Shown: positions 1 to 7,799 of the stretch, one piece after another | How positions within the stretch are numbered: position 1 is the stretch's first letter | Layout of the letters: each line of letters begins with the position of its first letter | Source of the DNA: an uncultured bacterium | Lineage (GTDB): Bacteria > Cyanobacteriota > Vampirovibrionia > Gastranaerophilales > Gastranaerophilaceae | Length of the DNA stretch: 17,695 nt | Direction of reading: 5' to 3' | NCBI GenBank assembly: GCA_937894665.1 | Contig: CALAWF010000147.1 | Span: 1 to 17,695 of the forward strand | Position numbers and translations under genes: made by a program | Notes under the pieces: generated by a model | What the model was told of the DNA's origin: nothing | The model's input: only the letters and a program-made list of their open reading frames with translations | Databases searched by the model: none

Positions 1-59
1 ATTTGTTTATTTTTAGATTGTAAGATTAGCGATTTGATAGAAATTACAAAGTAGTTTTA

Positions 60-1601
60 TTATAGCAATTCATGCACTACAAGAACGACAATCTCTCCGG
101 CTTTTAAGGTTAATGAGATTTTACCCTTTTTAATATCCGGCATTGTTGAAATTTTTATTGGTAAAACATTAAATCTTGGATTATATTTTGGAATTTTCAC
201 CGTTGCTTTTTGTGGATTTGCGTAGTCTAAATTTCCAATCGTGATAACTCTTTTTACAGAATTCCCGAAGGTGTATGCAAAAACCTTTGAATTTTTAGTT
301 TTTAATGGTGTGAAATTTCCCTCATTCAATACAGGAACAAGAGTTGATTTTACGTTGTTCCCAAGTAAAAAATCATTGCGAATGGCTTCATTGTTTCCAC
401 TTGGTTTTCTTGAATAATTGAAAATATCAATCTTTCCTCTGTGGGTAAAATATGTATCATCATCTGTGCTTGTTGATGGTGCTAATTTATTACCCATTTT
501 GTAATTGTAATCATCTCCTGTTTGGAAGCCATCTACAAAGTAGGAATCAACGGGCAATGTTGCATTGAGCCATATTATCATATCGCTCATTTGCGGTCCT
601 TTTAATAAAATTGGACTAACTTCATCATGAGTTGTGAACGCTCCGATTGCGGATTTTCCCTCTTTGAATTTTTTTGTTTCAGTTAGGGTTAATGAAATAT
701 CTTTGTATAAATCTTTTGCGTTTTTCCAATCTTTGATATTGAAAAATGAACCATAATAACCATCAAAACCAGCTTCTAAAAGTTTGTTATATGGTGTGAA
801 AACCGCTTGTGGTGAAATCGCATCGTGCCAACTTTCAGAAGATTCTGCTAACCATAAAAATTCAGGATCTTTTTGTCTTGAATAGTCAATTAATCCTTTC
901 CAAAAGGCTGCTGTTTTGCAATGAGCAACATCTGCTCTAATTCCATCTACTCCTAAATTCATCATGTATTTAACAAAATCTTTGTATAGGTTATATACAT
1001 TTGAATCAATTTTATCTTCTGTTCCTGTAGAAAGAAGTCTTACGTCTGTCCAATCAGCAGGAACAATTGGTTCTCCCGAGGTTCCGCTTACGAATAAATC
1101 AGGTTTTTGCAAGTACAAATCATAAGATGCACAAGCCGGAACATCAACGATTACTCTGATATTTCTTTTGTGTGCTTCCTCAATGAATTTTTTTGCCTGT
1201 TCCTCAATTGTAAGTTTTGATGTTTTATCTTTTAAGTCTGGATTTAATGAATCAAATCCGGCAGCTGAATACAAACTACCTGCTGTTCCAAGTGCTTTAA
1301 GTTTTCCTGTTGGTGTTATTGGTAAAATGTGTAATGTATTTATACCAAGATGTTTTAATTCATCTAATCTATCAATCGCATTGAGAAAATTCCCTCTGAT
1401 TTCACCAATGTCTTCTTGAATAAATCCATCTCCATCAACATCATCAGCGTTAAAAGAACGCAAATTTATCTCCATTATGACGGCTTTGTTATTTATAAAT
1501 TGAGTTCTTAAATCGTTTTTCCATTCTTGTCCAAACGCCGGAACTGTTGCACAAAGTGCCATAACAATCGCAGTTGTACATATATTTTTTAACAATTTCA
1601 T
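60..1601 (-). CDS. Secreted GH13 alpha-amylase-family glycoside hydrolase
   Basis: Predicted exported alpha-glucan hydrolase or transglycosylase of 513 aa. Residues 1-24 look like a signal peptide (KNICTTAIVMALCATVPAFG). The (beta/alpha)8 barrel begins with IMEINLRSF (42-50) and a GDG loop (57-59). GH13 region II is GIRADVAHC with nucleophile D224 and H227; region III is LAES with acid/base E253; region IV is TTHDE with H325-D326 as third carboxylate. Region I is degenerate: DVPACAS (153-159) replaces the usual DxVxNH, so the conserved Asn-His is missing. Residues from about 430 look like a beta-rich C-terminal domain. It lies 29 nt downstream of the LysM gene and is probably cotranscribed with it; a GAGGG upstream of the ATG could serve as SD. 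Family assignment is firm; substrate (starch, glycogen, maltodextrin) is not determinable. Confidence 0.88.
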   Translation of the reverse strand: MKLLKNICTTAIVMALCATVPAFGQEWKNDLRTQFINNKAVIMEINLRSFNADDVDGDGFIQEDIGEIRGNFLNAIDRLDELKHLGINTLHILPITPTGKLKALGTAGSLYSAAGFDSLNPDLKDKTSKLTIEEQAKKFIEEAHKRNIRVIVDVPACASYDLYLQKPDLFVSGTSGEPIVPADWTDVRLLSTGTEDKIDSNVYNLYKDFVKYMMNLGVDGIRADVAHCKTAAFWKGLIDYSRQKDPEFLWLAESSESWHDAISPQAVFTPYNKLLEAGFDGYYGSFFNIKDWKNAKDLYKDISLTLTETKKFKEGKSAIGAFTTHDEVSPILLKGPQMSDMIIWLNATLPVDSYFVDGFQTGDDYNYKMGNKLAPSTSTDDDTYFTHRGKIDIFNYSRKPSGNNEAIRNDFLLGNNVKSTLVPVLNEGNFTPLKTKNSKVFAYTFGNSVKRVITIGNLDYANPQKATVKIPKYNPRFNVLPIKISTMPDIKKGKISLTLKAGEIVVLVVHELL

Positions 1602-1630
1602 AAATCTCTAGCCCTCAAAATTTTAATAAT

Positions 1631-2335
1631 TTATTCTTCAACAGGGATGATTAATTCTTGACCAATGTTGATACGGTCAAGAGAAGTTAAATTGTTTGCC
1701 TTCATCACTTTTTCAGCTCTTTCAGGAGTGTATGCCCCAAAATAGTGTTTGATAATACCTTCGCCTGTGTCGCCATTTTTAACAACGTATTTTTTTTCAT
1801 TTTGAAGATTTACTTCTTGTGTTTTATTTGAATCTTTTGTATTCGTTTCGTTTTGAGCAATCGGAGCTTGAGTTTCTTCTTCTGTCGGAACTGAAACTTT
1901 GTTAGAGGCAGTGTTTTCTGCAACATCTGTTTGTTCTTCTAAAGTTGGTTCGGTTGCTTTTTTGGCAAAAATATTCAATTTTTCTAAGTTGAACATTGGT
2001 TTTTTAGGTAAATTTATATTTTCTGCTGTAATGTTTGACTTTGCTACAAAAGTTCCAAGACAAGCAAGAACCACTAATGTAACAGCAACTCCGGATACAA
2101 AACCCATTGAAATATATGCCATTGGAGAATTTGTATTGAATTGAGTTGATTTGAAAGTTTGCCATAACAAATCAATTTCTTGTGCTTTATTTTCAATTGA
2201 ATCTGTCGGAGTTTTTTCTTCTTCCTCCGGTCTTACGTATTCACTTGGAATTCCATCATTTTCTTTTGACAAATTTTCAATAACTTCCATTGTTTCTCTT
2301 GATAGAGTTGATCTTCTTATTGTCGAACTTTTCAT
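1631..2335 (-). CDS. Membrane-anchored LysM-domain protein
   Basis: Protein of 234 aa from the preferred start. An upstream in-frame GTG (2345-2347) is rejected because it sits inside the Shine-Dalgarno sequence GTGAGGT, which lies 5 nt before the ATG at 2335. Layout: charged, probably cytoplasmic N-terminus (1-70); one transmembrane segment (about 72-98, MAYISMGFVSGVAVTLVVLA); a low-complexity Glu/Thr/Asn linker (about 120-180); and a C-terminal LysM domain (about 181-234, YVVKNGDTGEGIIKHYFG through INIGQELIIP). LysM binds GlcNAc-containing glycans such as peptidoglycan, so the protein probably bridges membrane and wall. It heads a two-gene unit with the GH13 enzyme. The membrane-LysM architecture is clear, but the cellular role is unknown. 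Confidence 0.85.
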   Translation of the reverse strand: MKSSTIRRSTLSRETMEVIENLSKENDGIPSEYVRPEEEEKTPTDSIENKAQEIDLLWQTFKSTQFNTNSPMAYISMGFVSGVAVTLVVLACLGTFVAKSNITAENINLPKKPMFNLEKLNIFAKKATEPTLEEQTDVAENTASNKVSVPTEEETQAPIAQNETNTKDSNKTQEVNLQNEKKYVVKNGDTGEGIIKHYFGAYTPERAEKVMKANNLTSLDRINIGQELIIPVEE

Positions 2336-2371
2336 TAAATACCTCACTACCCAAAATTATTTCCTACACAG

Positions 2372-2400
2372 ATAATACCACGACAGGTACGAATATTCAA
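2372..2400 (-). promoter_or_regulatory. Promoter of the LysM-amylase unit
   Basis: On the minus strand: -35 TTGAAT (2395-2400), 17-nt spacer, extended -10 TGG-TATTAT (hexamer 2372-2377). The expected transcription start near 2365 gives a leader of about 30 nt carrying the GAGGT SD. Confidence 0.7.
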
Positions 2401-2420
2401 CCGGATGTTACATTTTAGAC

Positions 2421-2453
2421 AAAAAAGAACCCGAAAATTACTTTCGGGTTCTT
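2421..2453 (-). terminator. Rho-independent terminator of the HU gene
   Basis: Perfect 12-bp stem (AAGAACCCGAAA / TTTCGGGTTCTT, 2425-2436 and 2442-2453) with a 5-nt loop, followed on the minus strand by a run of six T (2421-2426). It separates HU from the LysM-amylase unit. Confidence 0.9.
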
Positions 2454-2481
2454 CCTAAACTTATCAATATTGTAAAAGAAA

Positions 2482-2754
2482 TTACTTAACAAGTTCTTTG
2501 AATTTTTTACCAGCTGAGAAAGCAGGAACTGTTTTAGCAGCGATTTTCAAAGCTGCACCAGTTTGAGGGTTTCTACCAGTTCTAGCTGCTCTTTTGCGAG
2601 CTTCGAAAGTACCGAAACCAACTAATGTAACTTTTTTACCTTTAGAAACTGTTTTTTGGATTGTTTCTAATGTAGCAGCTAAAATATCAGCTGTAGCTTT
2701 TTGTGATACTTTTGCTTTTTTAGACACTTCTTTTACTAATTCTTCTTTGTTCAT
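2482..2754 (-). CDS. hup: HU family DNA-binding protein
   Basis: Nucleoid-associated protein of 90 aa, the standard HU length; it binds and bends DNA as a dimer. The N-terminal helices (MNKEELVKEVSKKAKVSQK), the GFGTFE turn, and the DNA-binding arm with RNPQTG (about residues 61-66) are all present, as is the Lys-rich C-terminus. The start has a strong SD (AAGGAGGT, 5 nt before the ATG). The gene is monocistronic, with its own consensus-like promoter and strong terminator, which fits an abundant housekeeping protein. HU and IHF share this fold; the sequence is HU-like and there is no second subunit gene in the window. Confidence 0.97.
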   Translation of the reverse strand: MNKEELVKEVSKKAKVSQKATADILAATLETIQKTVSKGKKVTLVGFGTFEARKRAARTGRNPQTGAALKIAAKTVPAFSAGKKFKELVK

Positions 2755-2826
2755 TCTGAACCTCCTTCTTCCTTTCCCACGGCGTAAGTTACCATTCCCC
2801 GCAGTATGTGTGTAATCGACAAATTT

Positions 2827-2854
2827 ATTATATCACTTTCTTCAATCCTGTCAA
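2827..2854 (-). promoter_or_regulatory. Strong promoter of the HU gene
   Basis: On the minus strand: -35 TTGACA (2849-2854), 16-nt spacer, extended -10 TGA-TATAAT (hexamer 2827-2832). The predicted leader is about 65 nt. Both hexamers match the sigma-70 consensus exactly. Confidence 0.85.
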
Positions 2855-2877
2855 GGGTTTTAGAGATTAATTTTTCT

Positions 2878-2914
2878 AAAAAATAGATATAGTGTATATT
2901 TAAGAGTATATCTA
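2878..2914 (-). terminator. Possible AT-rich terminator of spoIID-like gene
   Basis: Perfect 8-bp inverted repeat TAGATATA / TATATCTA (2884-2891 and 2907-2914) with a 15-nt loop. Read on the minus strand it is followed by TTTTTT (2878-2883). The stem is AT-only apart from one G-C pair, so termination would be weak; it could also be an operator between spoIID and the HU promoter. Confidence 0.45.
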
Positions 2915-2939
2915 TCTGGAAACCTTGATTATATAAGGA

Positions 2940-3806
2940 TTATAAGCTGTTGTTTAATTTCGCAAATTTTACGTTTTGGTAGAAGTATTGCAAAATTTGA
3001 TATGCGTTATAGCCTTGTTTTGCCAAGTTGTTAGCACCATGTTGGGACATCCCGACTCCGTGTCCGTTTTTCTTTACGTTGTCATCAAATGATGGCACAG
3101 AGTGTAAATATGGTGCAGAACCGCCCCAAACTGAAGTACTTGTCATTCCTCCTGCTGAAGCAGAATAGTACGCTGAAATGATTTTCATATCATAAGTTAA
3201 AACAAGCCCATAAGTTTCTTCTACGGCTTTGTTTGTTTTATTTGTTTCTACAGATGCTCCGCCGTATGCTTGGTCTTCTGTATTGTCTTTTAAATCATAT
3301 CCGTTTTTTGCTTGTTTCCCAAGGTTTGCAAGTGCAAAACTTCTTGCTGCAATTGCTTGAGCTTTAAGGGCTTCAAATTCCCATGATGCTGGCATTTCAG
3401 ATGGTACAACACCTTTTAAATAGTTCTCAAGGTCAATATCATTGATTACGGTTAAATTTCCGTTAACAGCTTTAACCATAAGTTTTCCGTGATACCATTT
3501 CCCTTTTGTACTTACGTAACCTTCTGAATCAGGACGTAAAACAATTGAATCTGTTCCAAGTGAATAAAAATGTCCGCCACTTTTTACGGCAATTTGATTT
3601 TTATATGGAACTAAAACATAACCTTTCATTGCATCGGATGTGCATACTGTTTTGTTTGTGTGAACATCTATCATTCTGCCGTTCACGTTGGTTCCAACGC
3701 CTGCTTGATCAACATTTGTAAGTAATCCGATTTTTATTGCATAACTCGGATTTGCAATAATTAAATTTATAACTAATACTGATAGTGTAATTAAAATCTT
3801 TTTCAT
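2940..3806 (-). CDS. SpoIID/LytB-type peptidoglycan lytic protein, shortened
   Basis: Exported SpoIID/LytB-domain protein of 288 aa. Family members are lytic transglycosylases acting on denuded glycan strands, or amidase enhancers. An N-terminal signal peptide (1-23) precedes the SpoIID core: LENYLKGVVPSEMPASW (126-142, with E137 at the known catalytic position), LKAQAIAARSFAL, then AYYSASAGG and the C-terminal HGVGMSQHGA (249-258). Only about 7 residues separate SVPSFDD from GHGVGMSQ, where canonical members usually have several tens of residues; the frame is intact, so this is an in-frame contraction. No SD is seen; TGC-TAAAAT ends 7 nt before the ATG. The transglycosylase gene ends 57 nt upstream on the same strand, so both wall enzymes may be coexpressed. 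No sporulation genes are seen, so a vegetative role is likely. Confidence 0.88.
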   Translation of the reverse strand: MKKILITLSVLVINLIIANPSYAIKIGLLTNVDQAGVGTNVNGRMIDVHTNKTVCTSDAMKGYVLVPYKNQIAVKSGGHFYSLGTDSIVLRPDSEGYVSTKGKWYHGKLMVKAVNGNLTVINDIDLENYLKGVVPSEMPASWEFEALKAQAIAARSFALANLGKQAKNGYDLKDNTEDQAYGGASVETNKTNKAVEETYGLVLTYDMKIISAYYSASAGGMTSTSVWGGSAPYLHSVPSFDDNVKKNGHGVGMSQHGANNLAKQGYNAYQILQYFYQNVKFAKLNNSL

Positions 3807-3813
3807 AGCTTCT

Positions 3814-3822
3814 ATTTTAGCA
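3814..3822 (-). promoter_or_regulatory. Extended -10 just upstream of spoIID-like ATG
   Basis: TGC-TAAAAT on the minus strand ends 7 nt before the start codon. The -35 is poor (TATTAC at 17-nt spacing). If it is active, the transcript would start at or next to the ATG, giving a leaderless mRNA. Confidence 0.4.
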
Positions 3823-3863
3823 CTTTACCGGAAAAAGTAATAAATCAAATGTATGATTTTTCT

Positions 3864-5849
3864 CTACTTTTGGTAAATTCTTGTGTAATTCCAATAGCTT
3901 TTGAAAACTTTTTTTACATATGTTTTCGTTTCCTCGTATGGAATTTGTTCAACAAATTCATCTGTATCAGAATATGCAAGGGATGATTTCCACTTTGTAA
4001 CAGAACCAATACCACCATTGTATGCTGCAATTGCTGAAATATCTTTATTCCCAAGCAATCCTCTTATTGTTGAGTAATACATGTTTCCTATTTTAATGTT
4101 TAGTTCTGGATTAAATAAGTAACTTGTATTAAAGGTAATTCCGTTTTTTTCTCCAATATCATGTGCTGTTGCAGGCATCAATTGCATTAAACCAATTGCT
4201 CCAACTCCACTTTGGGCGTCGGTATTAAAAAAGCTTTCTTCTCTAATCAGTGCCATCATTAATGCGTCATTGTTTTGATATTGAGAAGATATTTTTTGCA
4301 CTTGTTTGTAATAATTAAGCGGATAAACAAGACGCCATCTAAGGTCTGTTTTTGGTGGCTTGGTTTCAAGTTTTGCCATTGCTTCTTGTGCTATATGAGC
4401 AGATGCTGCATAGTTCCCTTTTTGGAATTCAACCCAGCTTTTTATAAATTCATCTTTTGACAATTTCGCAACCATGTCATAATCTTCCACATCCATCAAA
4501 TTGTGCATAACTCCGTTTTTGATAGGTTTGCGATAAGGGTATTCGACAGTTTTATATTCAAGTGGTGTTGAAATTGTAGAATTTGTAACTCCTTTAATTA
4601 TCCAAAAAGCTCTGTAAGCATAATATGAATCAGGATAATTATTAATTAGATTTTGAAAATATTTTGCACTTTCAAGGCTATTATATTTTTGTTCCATCTT
4701 GCCTTCCCAAAACATAATCATAGGGGCATCCGGAGTGTTTGGATATTTTACAAGATAATCTCTTCCGAGTTGTCTTGCGTATGTATAATCTTTATTTGCA
4801 ATTCTGTTGAAAAATAAATGGAAAAGGGCATTTTGTGCATAATTCCCGTTAGGGAAGTTGTGGTATAAATCTCTGTAACAAGAATATTGTTGTTCTGGAG
4901 TTGATTTTTCACATTTTAAAGTCCAAATGTAATCTTTATTTTTCCCTTTTGCTTTAGAAAATAAATCATACATCAATTTATTTGAACTGTCATCAAGTTT
5001 TAAATAATCGTCAACAGCTCTTTTGTAGTCCTCTGAGGTAATATTTTCAGCATATTTTGCGACTCCTTCTTCAATTTGAGGTTTCACTTTTGAGTAGTCG
5101 TGTTTTGCTATTGCATTTGAAACTTTTATAGTCCAACTGTCGCTCTGTTGTGTTTTTTCTAACGCCTTGTTTGTATCATTGTATAATTTTGCCAAGTAGT
5201 ATGCTCTTGCAACAAGAGTATAGTCTTTTGAGGACATTTCCGGATTGAATTTTATCCAGTTATTGGCAACATTTACAGCAAGTCTTCCATCAGGGTATTT
5301 TTCAAGATAGTTTCTGAAAGATTTTTCTATGTGTTCGGATTTTCCTTTTTTGAATAGCTTTTTGCTGGAGTATCTTAATTTGAGGGCATCAATTCTTGCG
5401 ATATAATATTCGGATGCAATTTTATAATCTTCATCCATGTTTGAATTTACAATTGTTTTGAAATATTTTTTTGCAAGGTTTGGATTATCATCAATTAATA
5501 ATTGTCCTGCAAGATATTTTGATTCAAGACTTAACCCTGAAGAAGGATAATGTCTGAATAGTGATTGGTAACGTTTTAATTCTGATTTCGAATCTCCAAG
5601 AGCTTTGGCACATTGTGCTTGTCGATAAATTGCTATTGGTTTTAAATTTGAAGTGTATCCGATTTTAGAAAAAAGGTAGTACGAATTTGAGTAGTTTCCG
5701 TTTTCATAATCTCGAAGTGCTTGTTTATATATTCTTGTAGTCTTCCATTTAGGTTGAATAATATTAAAAAAATAAAATCCGGAAAGAAAACAAATTGCAA
5801 GAATTGCAACAGATATTGACTTTTTATCTTTCAAATTTAATCCTGACAT
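3864..5849 (-). CDS. slt: Membrane-anchored Slt-type lytic transglycosylase
   Basis: Peptidoglycan lytic transglycosylase of 661 aa that cleaves MurNAc-GlcNAc bonds with 1,6-anhydro product formation. One N-terminal transmembrane segment (about 11-33, SISVAILAICFLSGFYFF) anchors it outward. A long alpha-helical solenoid with TPR-like YENGNY and YYIAR repeats follows (about 35-510). The C-terminal SLT domain (about 520-655) has the catalytic Glu in ALIREESFF (E538), then GAIGLMQLMPATA and AAYNGG (608-613). This matches the Slt70 layout, with a membrane anchor instead of a cleaved signal. No SD is visible before the ATG; an extended -10 (TGG-TACACT) ends 9 nt upstream. The spoIID-like gene follows 57 nt downstream. 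Confidence 0.93.
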   Translation of the reverse strand: MSGLNLKDKKSISVAILAICFLSGFYFFNIIQPKWKTTRIYKQALRDYENGNYSNSYYLFSKIGYTSNLKPIAIYRQAQCAKALGDSKSELKRYQSLFRHYPSSGLSLESKYLAGQLLIDDNPNLAKKYFKTIVNSNMDEDYKIASEYYIARIDALKLRYSSKKLFKKGKSEHIEKSFRNYLEKYPDGRLAVNVANNWIKFNPEMSSKDYTLVARAYYLAKLYNDTNKALEKTQQSDSWTIKVSNAIAKHDYSKVKPQIEEGVAKYAENITSEDYKRAVDDYLKLDDSSNKLMYDLFSKAKGKNKDYIWTLKCEKSTPEQQYSCYRDLYHNFPNGNYAQNALFHLFFNRIANKDYTYARQLGRDYLVKYPNTPDAPMIMFWEGKMEQKYNSLESAKYFQNLINNYPDSYYAYRAFWIIKGVTNSTISTPLEYKTVEYPYRKPIKNGVMHNLMDVEDYDMVAKLSKDEFIKSWVEFQKGNYAASAHIAQEAMAKLETKPPKTDLRWRLVYPLNYYKQVQKISSQYQNNDALMMALIREESFFNTDAQSGVGAIGLMQLMPATAHDIGEKNGITFNTSYLFNPELNIKIGNMYYSTIRGLLGNKDISAIAAYNGGIGSVTKWKSSLAYSDTDEFVEQIPYEETKTYVKKVFKSYWNYTRIYQK

Positions 5850-5858
5850 AGTATCTAA

Positions 5859-5886
5859 AGTGTACCAAATTAACAGTAAAAGTAAA
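5859..5886 (-). promoter_or_regulatory. Candidate promoter of slt
   Basis: On the minus strand: -35 TTTACT (5881-5886), 16-nt spacer, extended -10 TGG-TACACT (hexamer 5859-5864). Only 9 nt lie between the -10 and the ATG, so the leader would be 0-3 nt. Confidence 0.45.
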
Positions 5887-5935
5887 AATTTTTATCAATT
5901 ATTTACAATCTTCTTTTAAATAATTGTTCAGTCCT

Positions 5936-5941
5936 TATAAT
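5936..5941 (+). promoter_or_regulatory. Candidate -10 of mscS-rlmH unit
   Basis: A consensus TATAAT lies 25 nt before the mscS ATG, followed by SD GGAG at 5953-5956. No convincing -35 is at the right distance. It is divergent from the slt promoter. Confidence 0.4.
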
Positions 5942-5966
5942 ATAAATTGACAGGAGAAATAACACA

Positions 5967-6788
5967 ATGCCAAACTGGGAAAAAGGGCTTATCGCCATAG
6001 CTATAAATCTAGTACTCATTATAATTTTATTTAAAGTTATAGATGTAATTGATAGAAAAGTCCGATTAAAAATTCAAAATGAAGAATCAAATTCGCCATT
6101 GTTGAGATTTATTCCAATCATAATGAAAATGTTGAAGGCGGTTTTATTATTCATCGCTTTCACAGGATTTTTACAAAGTCAAGGTTATTCTGTTTCTTCT
6201 ATCTTAGCCGGTTTTGGAATCGGTGGTATCGCTGTAGGTATGGCTGCAAAAGATGCTTTAGCTAACATCTTTGGTAGTATTGAAATTCTTTCAGACCATG
6301 TTTATAAAGTTGGGGATTACGTAAAAGTTGATGGTATAGAAGGTTATGTAGAGGATATAAATATTCGTTCTACAAAAATCAGAGATTTGGATAATTTCTT
6401 GATTTCTGTACCGAATAATGTTGCCGCTAATGTTGTGATTACAAATGTTTCAAGGGCGAAGAAAAGGTTTATCAATGTGATGTTCGGCGTTACATATTCT
6501 ACTGATAATGAGTCTTTGCAAAAGGCTCAAGAAATATTGAAGGAAGTTGCTCTTGCCCATAAAGAAATTCATAAAGATTTTGTTGTTGCTATTCATGATT
6601 TGGGGGATAGTTCCATAAATATCAGATTTAGAGGTTATGTAAAATCAGGTTCTTATGAAAAATTCTTGAAAGTTCGAGGAGAATTTTTAGGCGATGTTAT
6701 AAAAAGATATAGAGAAGCTAATATTGATTTTGCATTCCCATCTCAGTCAATTTATATAGAAAGTGATAATACCAAAGTTGAAGATTAA
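5967..6788 (+). CDS. MscS-family small-conductance mechanosensitive channel
   Basis: Inner-membrane mechanosensitive ion channel of 273 aa that would release solutes on hypo-osmotic shock. Three hydrophobic segments are visible (about 5-29, 47-70, and the Gly/Ala-rich pore helix 77-105 with ILAGFGIGGIAVGMAAKDAL). The pore helix is followed by the signature GSIEILSDHVYKVGDYVKVDG and the soluble beta/alpha-beta cytoplasmic domain (to about 265). The length and three-TM topology match E. coli MscS. The SD is GGAG, 10 nt from the ATG. Its 3' end overlaps rlmH. Assignment to the family is secure; ion selectivity and gating threshold cannot be read from sequence. Confidence 0.93.
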   Translation: MPNWEKGLIAIAINLVLIIILFKVIDVIDRKVRLKIQNEESNSPLLRFIPIIMKMLKAVLLFIAFTGFLQSQGYSVSSILAGFGIGGIAVGMAAKDALANIFGSIEILSDHVYKVGDYVKVDGIEGYVEDINIRSTKIRDLDNFLISVPNNVAANVVITNVSRAKKRFINVMFGVTYSTDNESLQKAQEILKEVALAHKEIHKDFVVAIHDLGDSSINIRFRGYVKSGSYEKFLKVRGEFLGDVIKRYREANIDFAFPSQSIYIESDNTKVED

Positions 6789-7248
6789 AATTATAGCGTT
6801 AGGAAAAATTAAAGAAAAATTTTTGAAAGAAGGAATAAATGAGTTCTTGAAAAGGTTGACTCCTTACGCTTCTGTTTCAATTTTAGAATTAAATCCTATT
6901 GAAATAAAAGATGAAAATTTGACTGATAAGGTTTTGCTTGAGGAAGGTGAAAAAATTCTTTCTAATATCAAACCTCAAGATTACGTAATCACTATGGAAA
7001 TTAAGGGTAAACAATTTTCAAGCGAGGAGTTTGCGAAAGAAATAGAGGAAATAACCAACGATGGAACTCAAGAAATTGTATTTGTAATAGGTTCTTCTTG
7101 TGGGATAGGAAAAAATGTTTCTGATAGATCAAATTTAAAAATGAGTATGTCTAAAATGACATTTTTGCATCAGTTTGCAAGACTTATTCTAGTTGAACAA
7201 ATTTATCGAGCTTTTAAAATTATTAAAGGTGAAACTTACCATAAGTAA
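6778..7248 (+). CDS. rlmH: 23S rRNA (pseudouridine-1915-N3) methyltransferase RlmH
   Basis: SPOUT-class SAM-dependent methyltransferase that methylates the N3 of pseudouridine 1915 in helix 69 of 23S rRNA. The preferred start is TTG at 6778, giving 156 aa that begin MKIKIIALGK as family members do (about 155-159 aa). An in-frame GTG at 6763 would add five residues; neither start has a good SD. Conserved features: the central VITMEIKGKQFSSEEFA, the SAM-binding knot FVIGSSCGIG (family usually GGxxG; here GSSCG), MTFLHQFARLILVEQIYRAF, and C-terminal GETYHK. It overlaps the mscS 3' end by 11 nt, indicating translational coupling. A terminator follows immediately. Confidence 0.94.
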   Translation: MKIKIIALGKIKEKFLKEGINEFLKRLTPYASVSILELNPIEIKDENLTDKVLLEEGEKILSNIKPQDYVITMEIKGKQFSSEEFAKEIEEITNDGTQEIVFVIGSSCGIGKNVSDRSNLKMSMSKMTFLHQFARLILVEQIYRAFKIIKGETYHK

Positions 7249-7249
7249 C

Positions 7250-7287
7250 ATTGCTTAATATTTGTTAATTATTTAGCAATTTTTTTA
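7250..7287 (+). terminator. Rho-independent terminator after rlmH
   Basis: Stem ATTGCT-T-AATA / TATT-T-AGCAAT (one T-T mismatch; 7250-7260 and 7270-7280) with a 9-nt loop, followed by seven T (7281-7287). It starts 2 nt after the rlmH stop codon. Confidence 0.7.
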
Positions 7288-7334
7288 TTCACTGTCTTTA
7301 TAAAAACTGTAGTGTTTATAGAAAGGATTAAAAT

Positions 7335-7643
7335 ATGAATACAAATATTGCTTCAGGTTTTTCTCAAAATTTTTCCGGTAGATACCAAATTGATGCGAAT
7401 CAAGAAATGAAATCAGCAGAAGATTGCTTAAAAAGAGATTATGCGGTAGGTGCATTGTTGGGTGCTAATGACAATGACGTAAATAAAGCATCTGCTAAAA
7501 AGTTGAATGAATTTATGAATGGAGAATACAAAACAAATCCATCTGCTCCTTGCAAGTTAGATATTGTTGTTGATGATAAATATGACAAAGATTTTGAAAA
7601 ACTAATGGATACAGTTGGTCAAAAATTTTCTAAAGTTGGCTAA
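7335..7643 (+). CDS. Small hypothetical protein with N-terminal GFSQNFSGRY
   Basis: Protein of 102 aa, not recognised. The SD AAGGA lies 7 nt before the ATG, which supports expression. It has no signal peptide or membrane segment. The N-terminus (MNTNIASGFSQNFSGRYQID) looks disordered; the remainder is charged and mostly helical (DVNKASAKKLNEFMNG, DKDFEKLMDTVGQKF). The NFSGRY segment resembles the F-x-G motifs near the N-termini of the phosphatase at 10162-10644 and the protein at 12362-12886. The hexapeptide GFSQNF recurs in the protein at 17209-17454. The gene is monocistronic between two terminators. No function is proposed. Confidence 0.75.
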   Translation: MNTNIASGFSQNFSGRYQIDANQEMKSAEDCLKRDYAVGALLGANDNDVNKASAKKLNEFMNGEYKTNPSAPCKLDIVVDDKYDKDFEKLMDTVGQKFSKVG

Positions 7644-7670
7644 TGAATTTAAAATAAATAAATTTTAAAT

Positions 7671-7702
7671 AATAGCGGGTGGAAAATCGCCACTCGCTAT
7701 TT
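7671..7702 (+). terminator. Terminator after the 102-aa protein gene
   Basis: A 12-bp stem with one G-U wobble (7671-7682 with 7690-7701, core AGCGGGTGG / CCACTCGCT) and a 7-nt loop. It is followed by a short, interrupted T-rich tail. Confidence 0.75.
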
Positions 7703-7734
7703 AATTAGAAAAATAATTTCCTCCACAAAGTTTA

Positions 7735-7762
7735 TTGCGTAAGAAATAATGTGTGCTATATT
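7735..7762 (+). promoter_or_regulatory. Candidate promoter of the M49-like peptidase gene
   Basis: -35 TTGCGT (7735-7740), 16-nt spacer, extended -10 TGC-TATATT (hexamer 7757-7762). A second TATAAT at 7779-7784 is too close to the SD (AGGAG, 7787-7791) to leave a normal leader. Confidence 0.45.
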
Positions 7763-7799
7763 AAATTTATAAAAAGTATATAATATAGGAGAGCTTTAT

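Noticed and set aside
1..59. Terminator search downstream of the GH13 gene
   Set aside because: No hairpin with a T run is visible in the 59 nt available; the end of the transcript may lie outside the window.
2336..2347. Upstream GTG start for the LysM protein (238 aa)
   Set aside because: The GTG is part of the GTGAGGT Shine-Dalgarno sequence of the ATG at 2335.
7275..7302. Apparent third copy of the GGCAATT...CTTTATA element upstream of the 102-aa gene
   Set aside because: AGCAATT here is the 3' arm of the rlmH terminator hairpin, and the spacing to CTTTATA is 2 nt shorter than in the two good copies.
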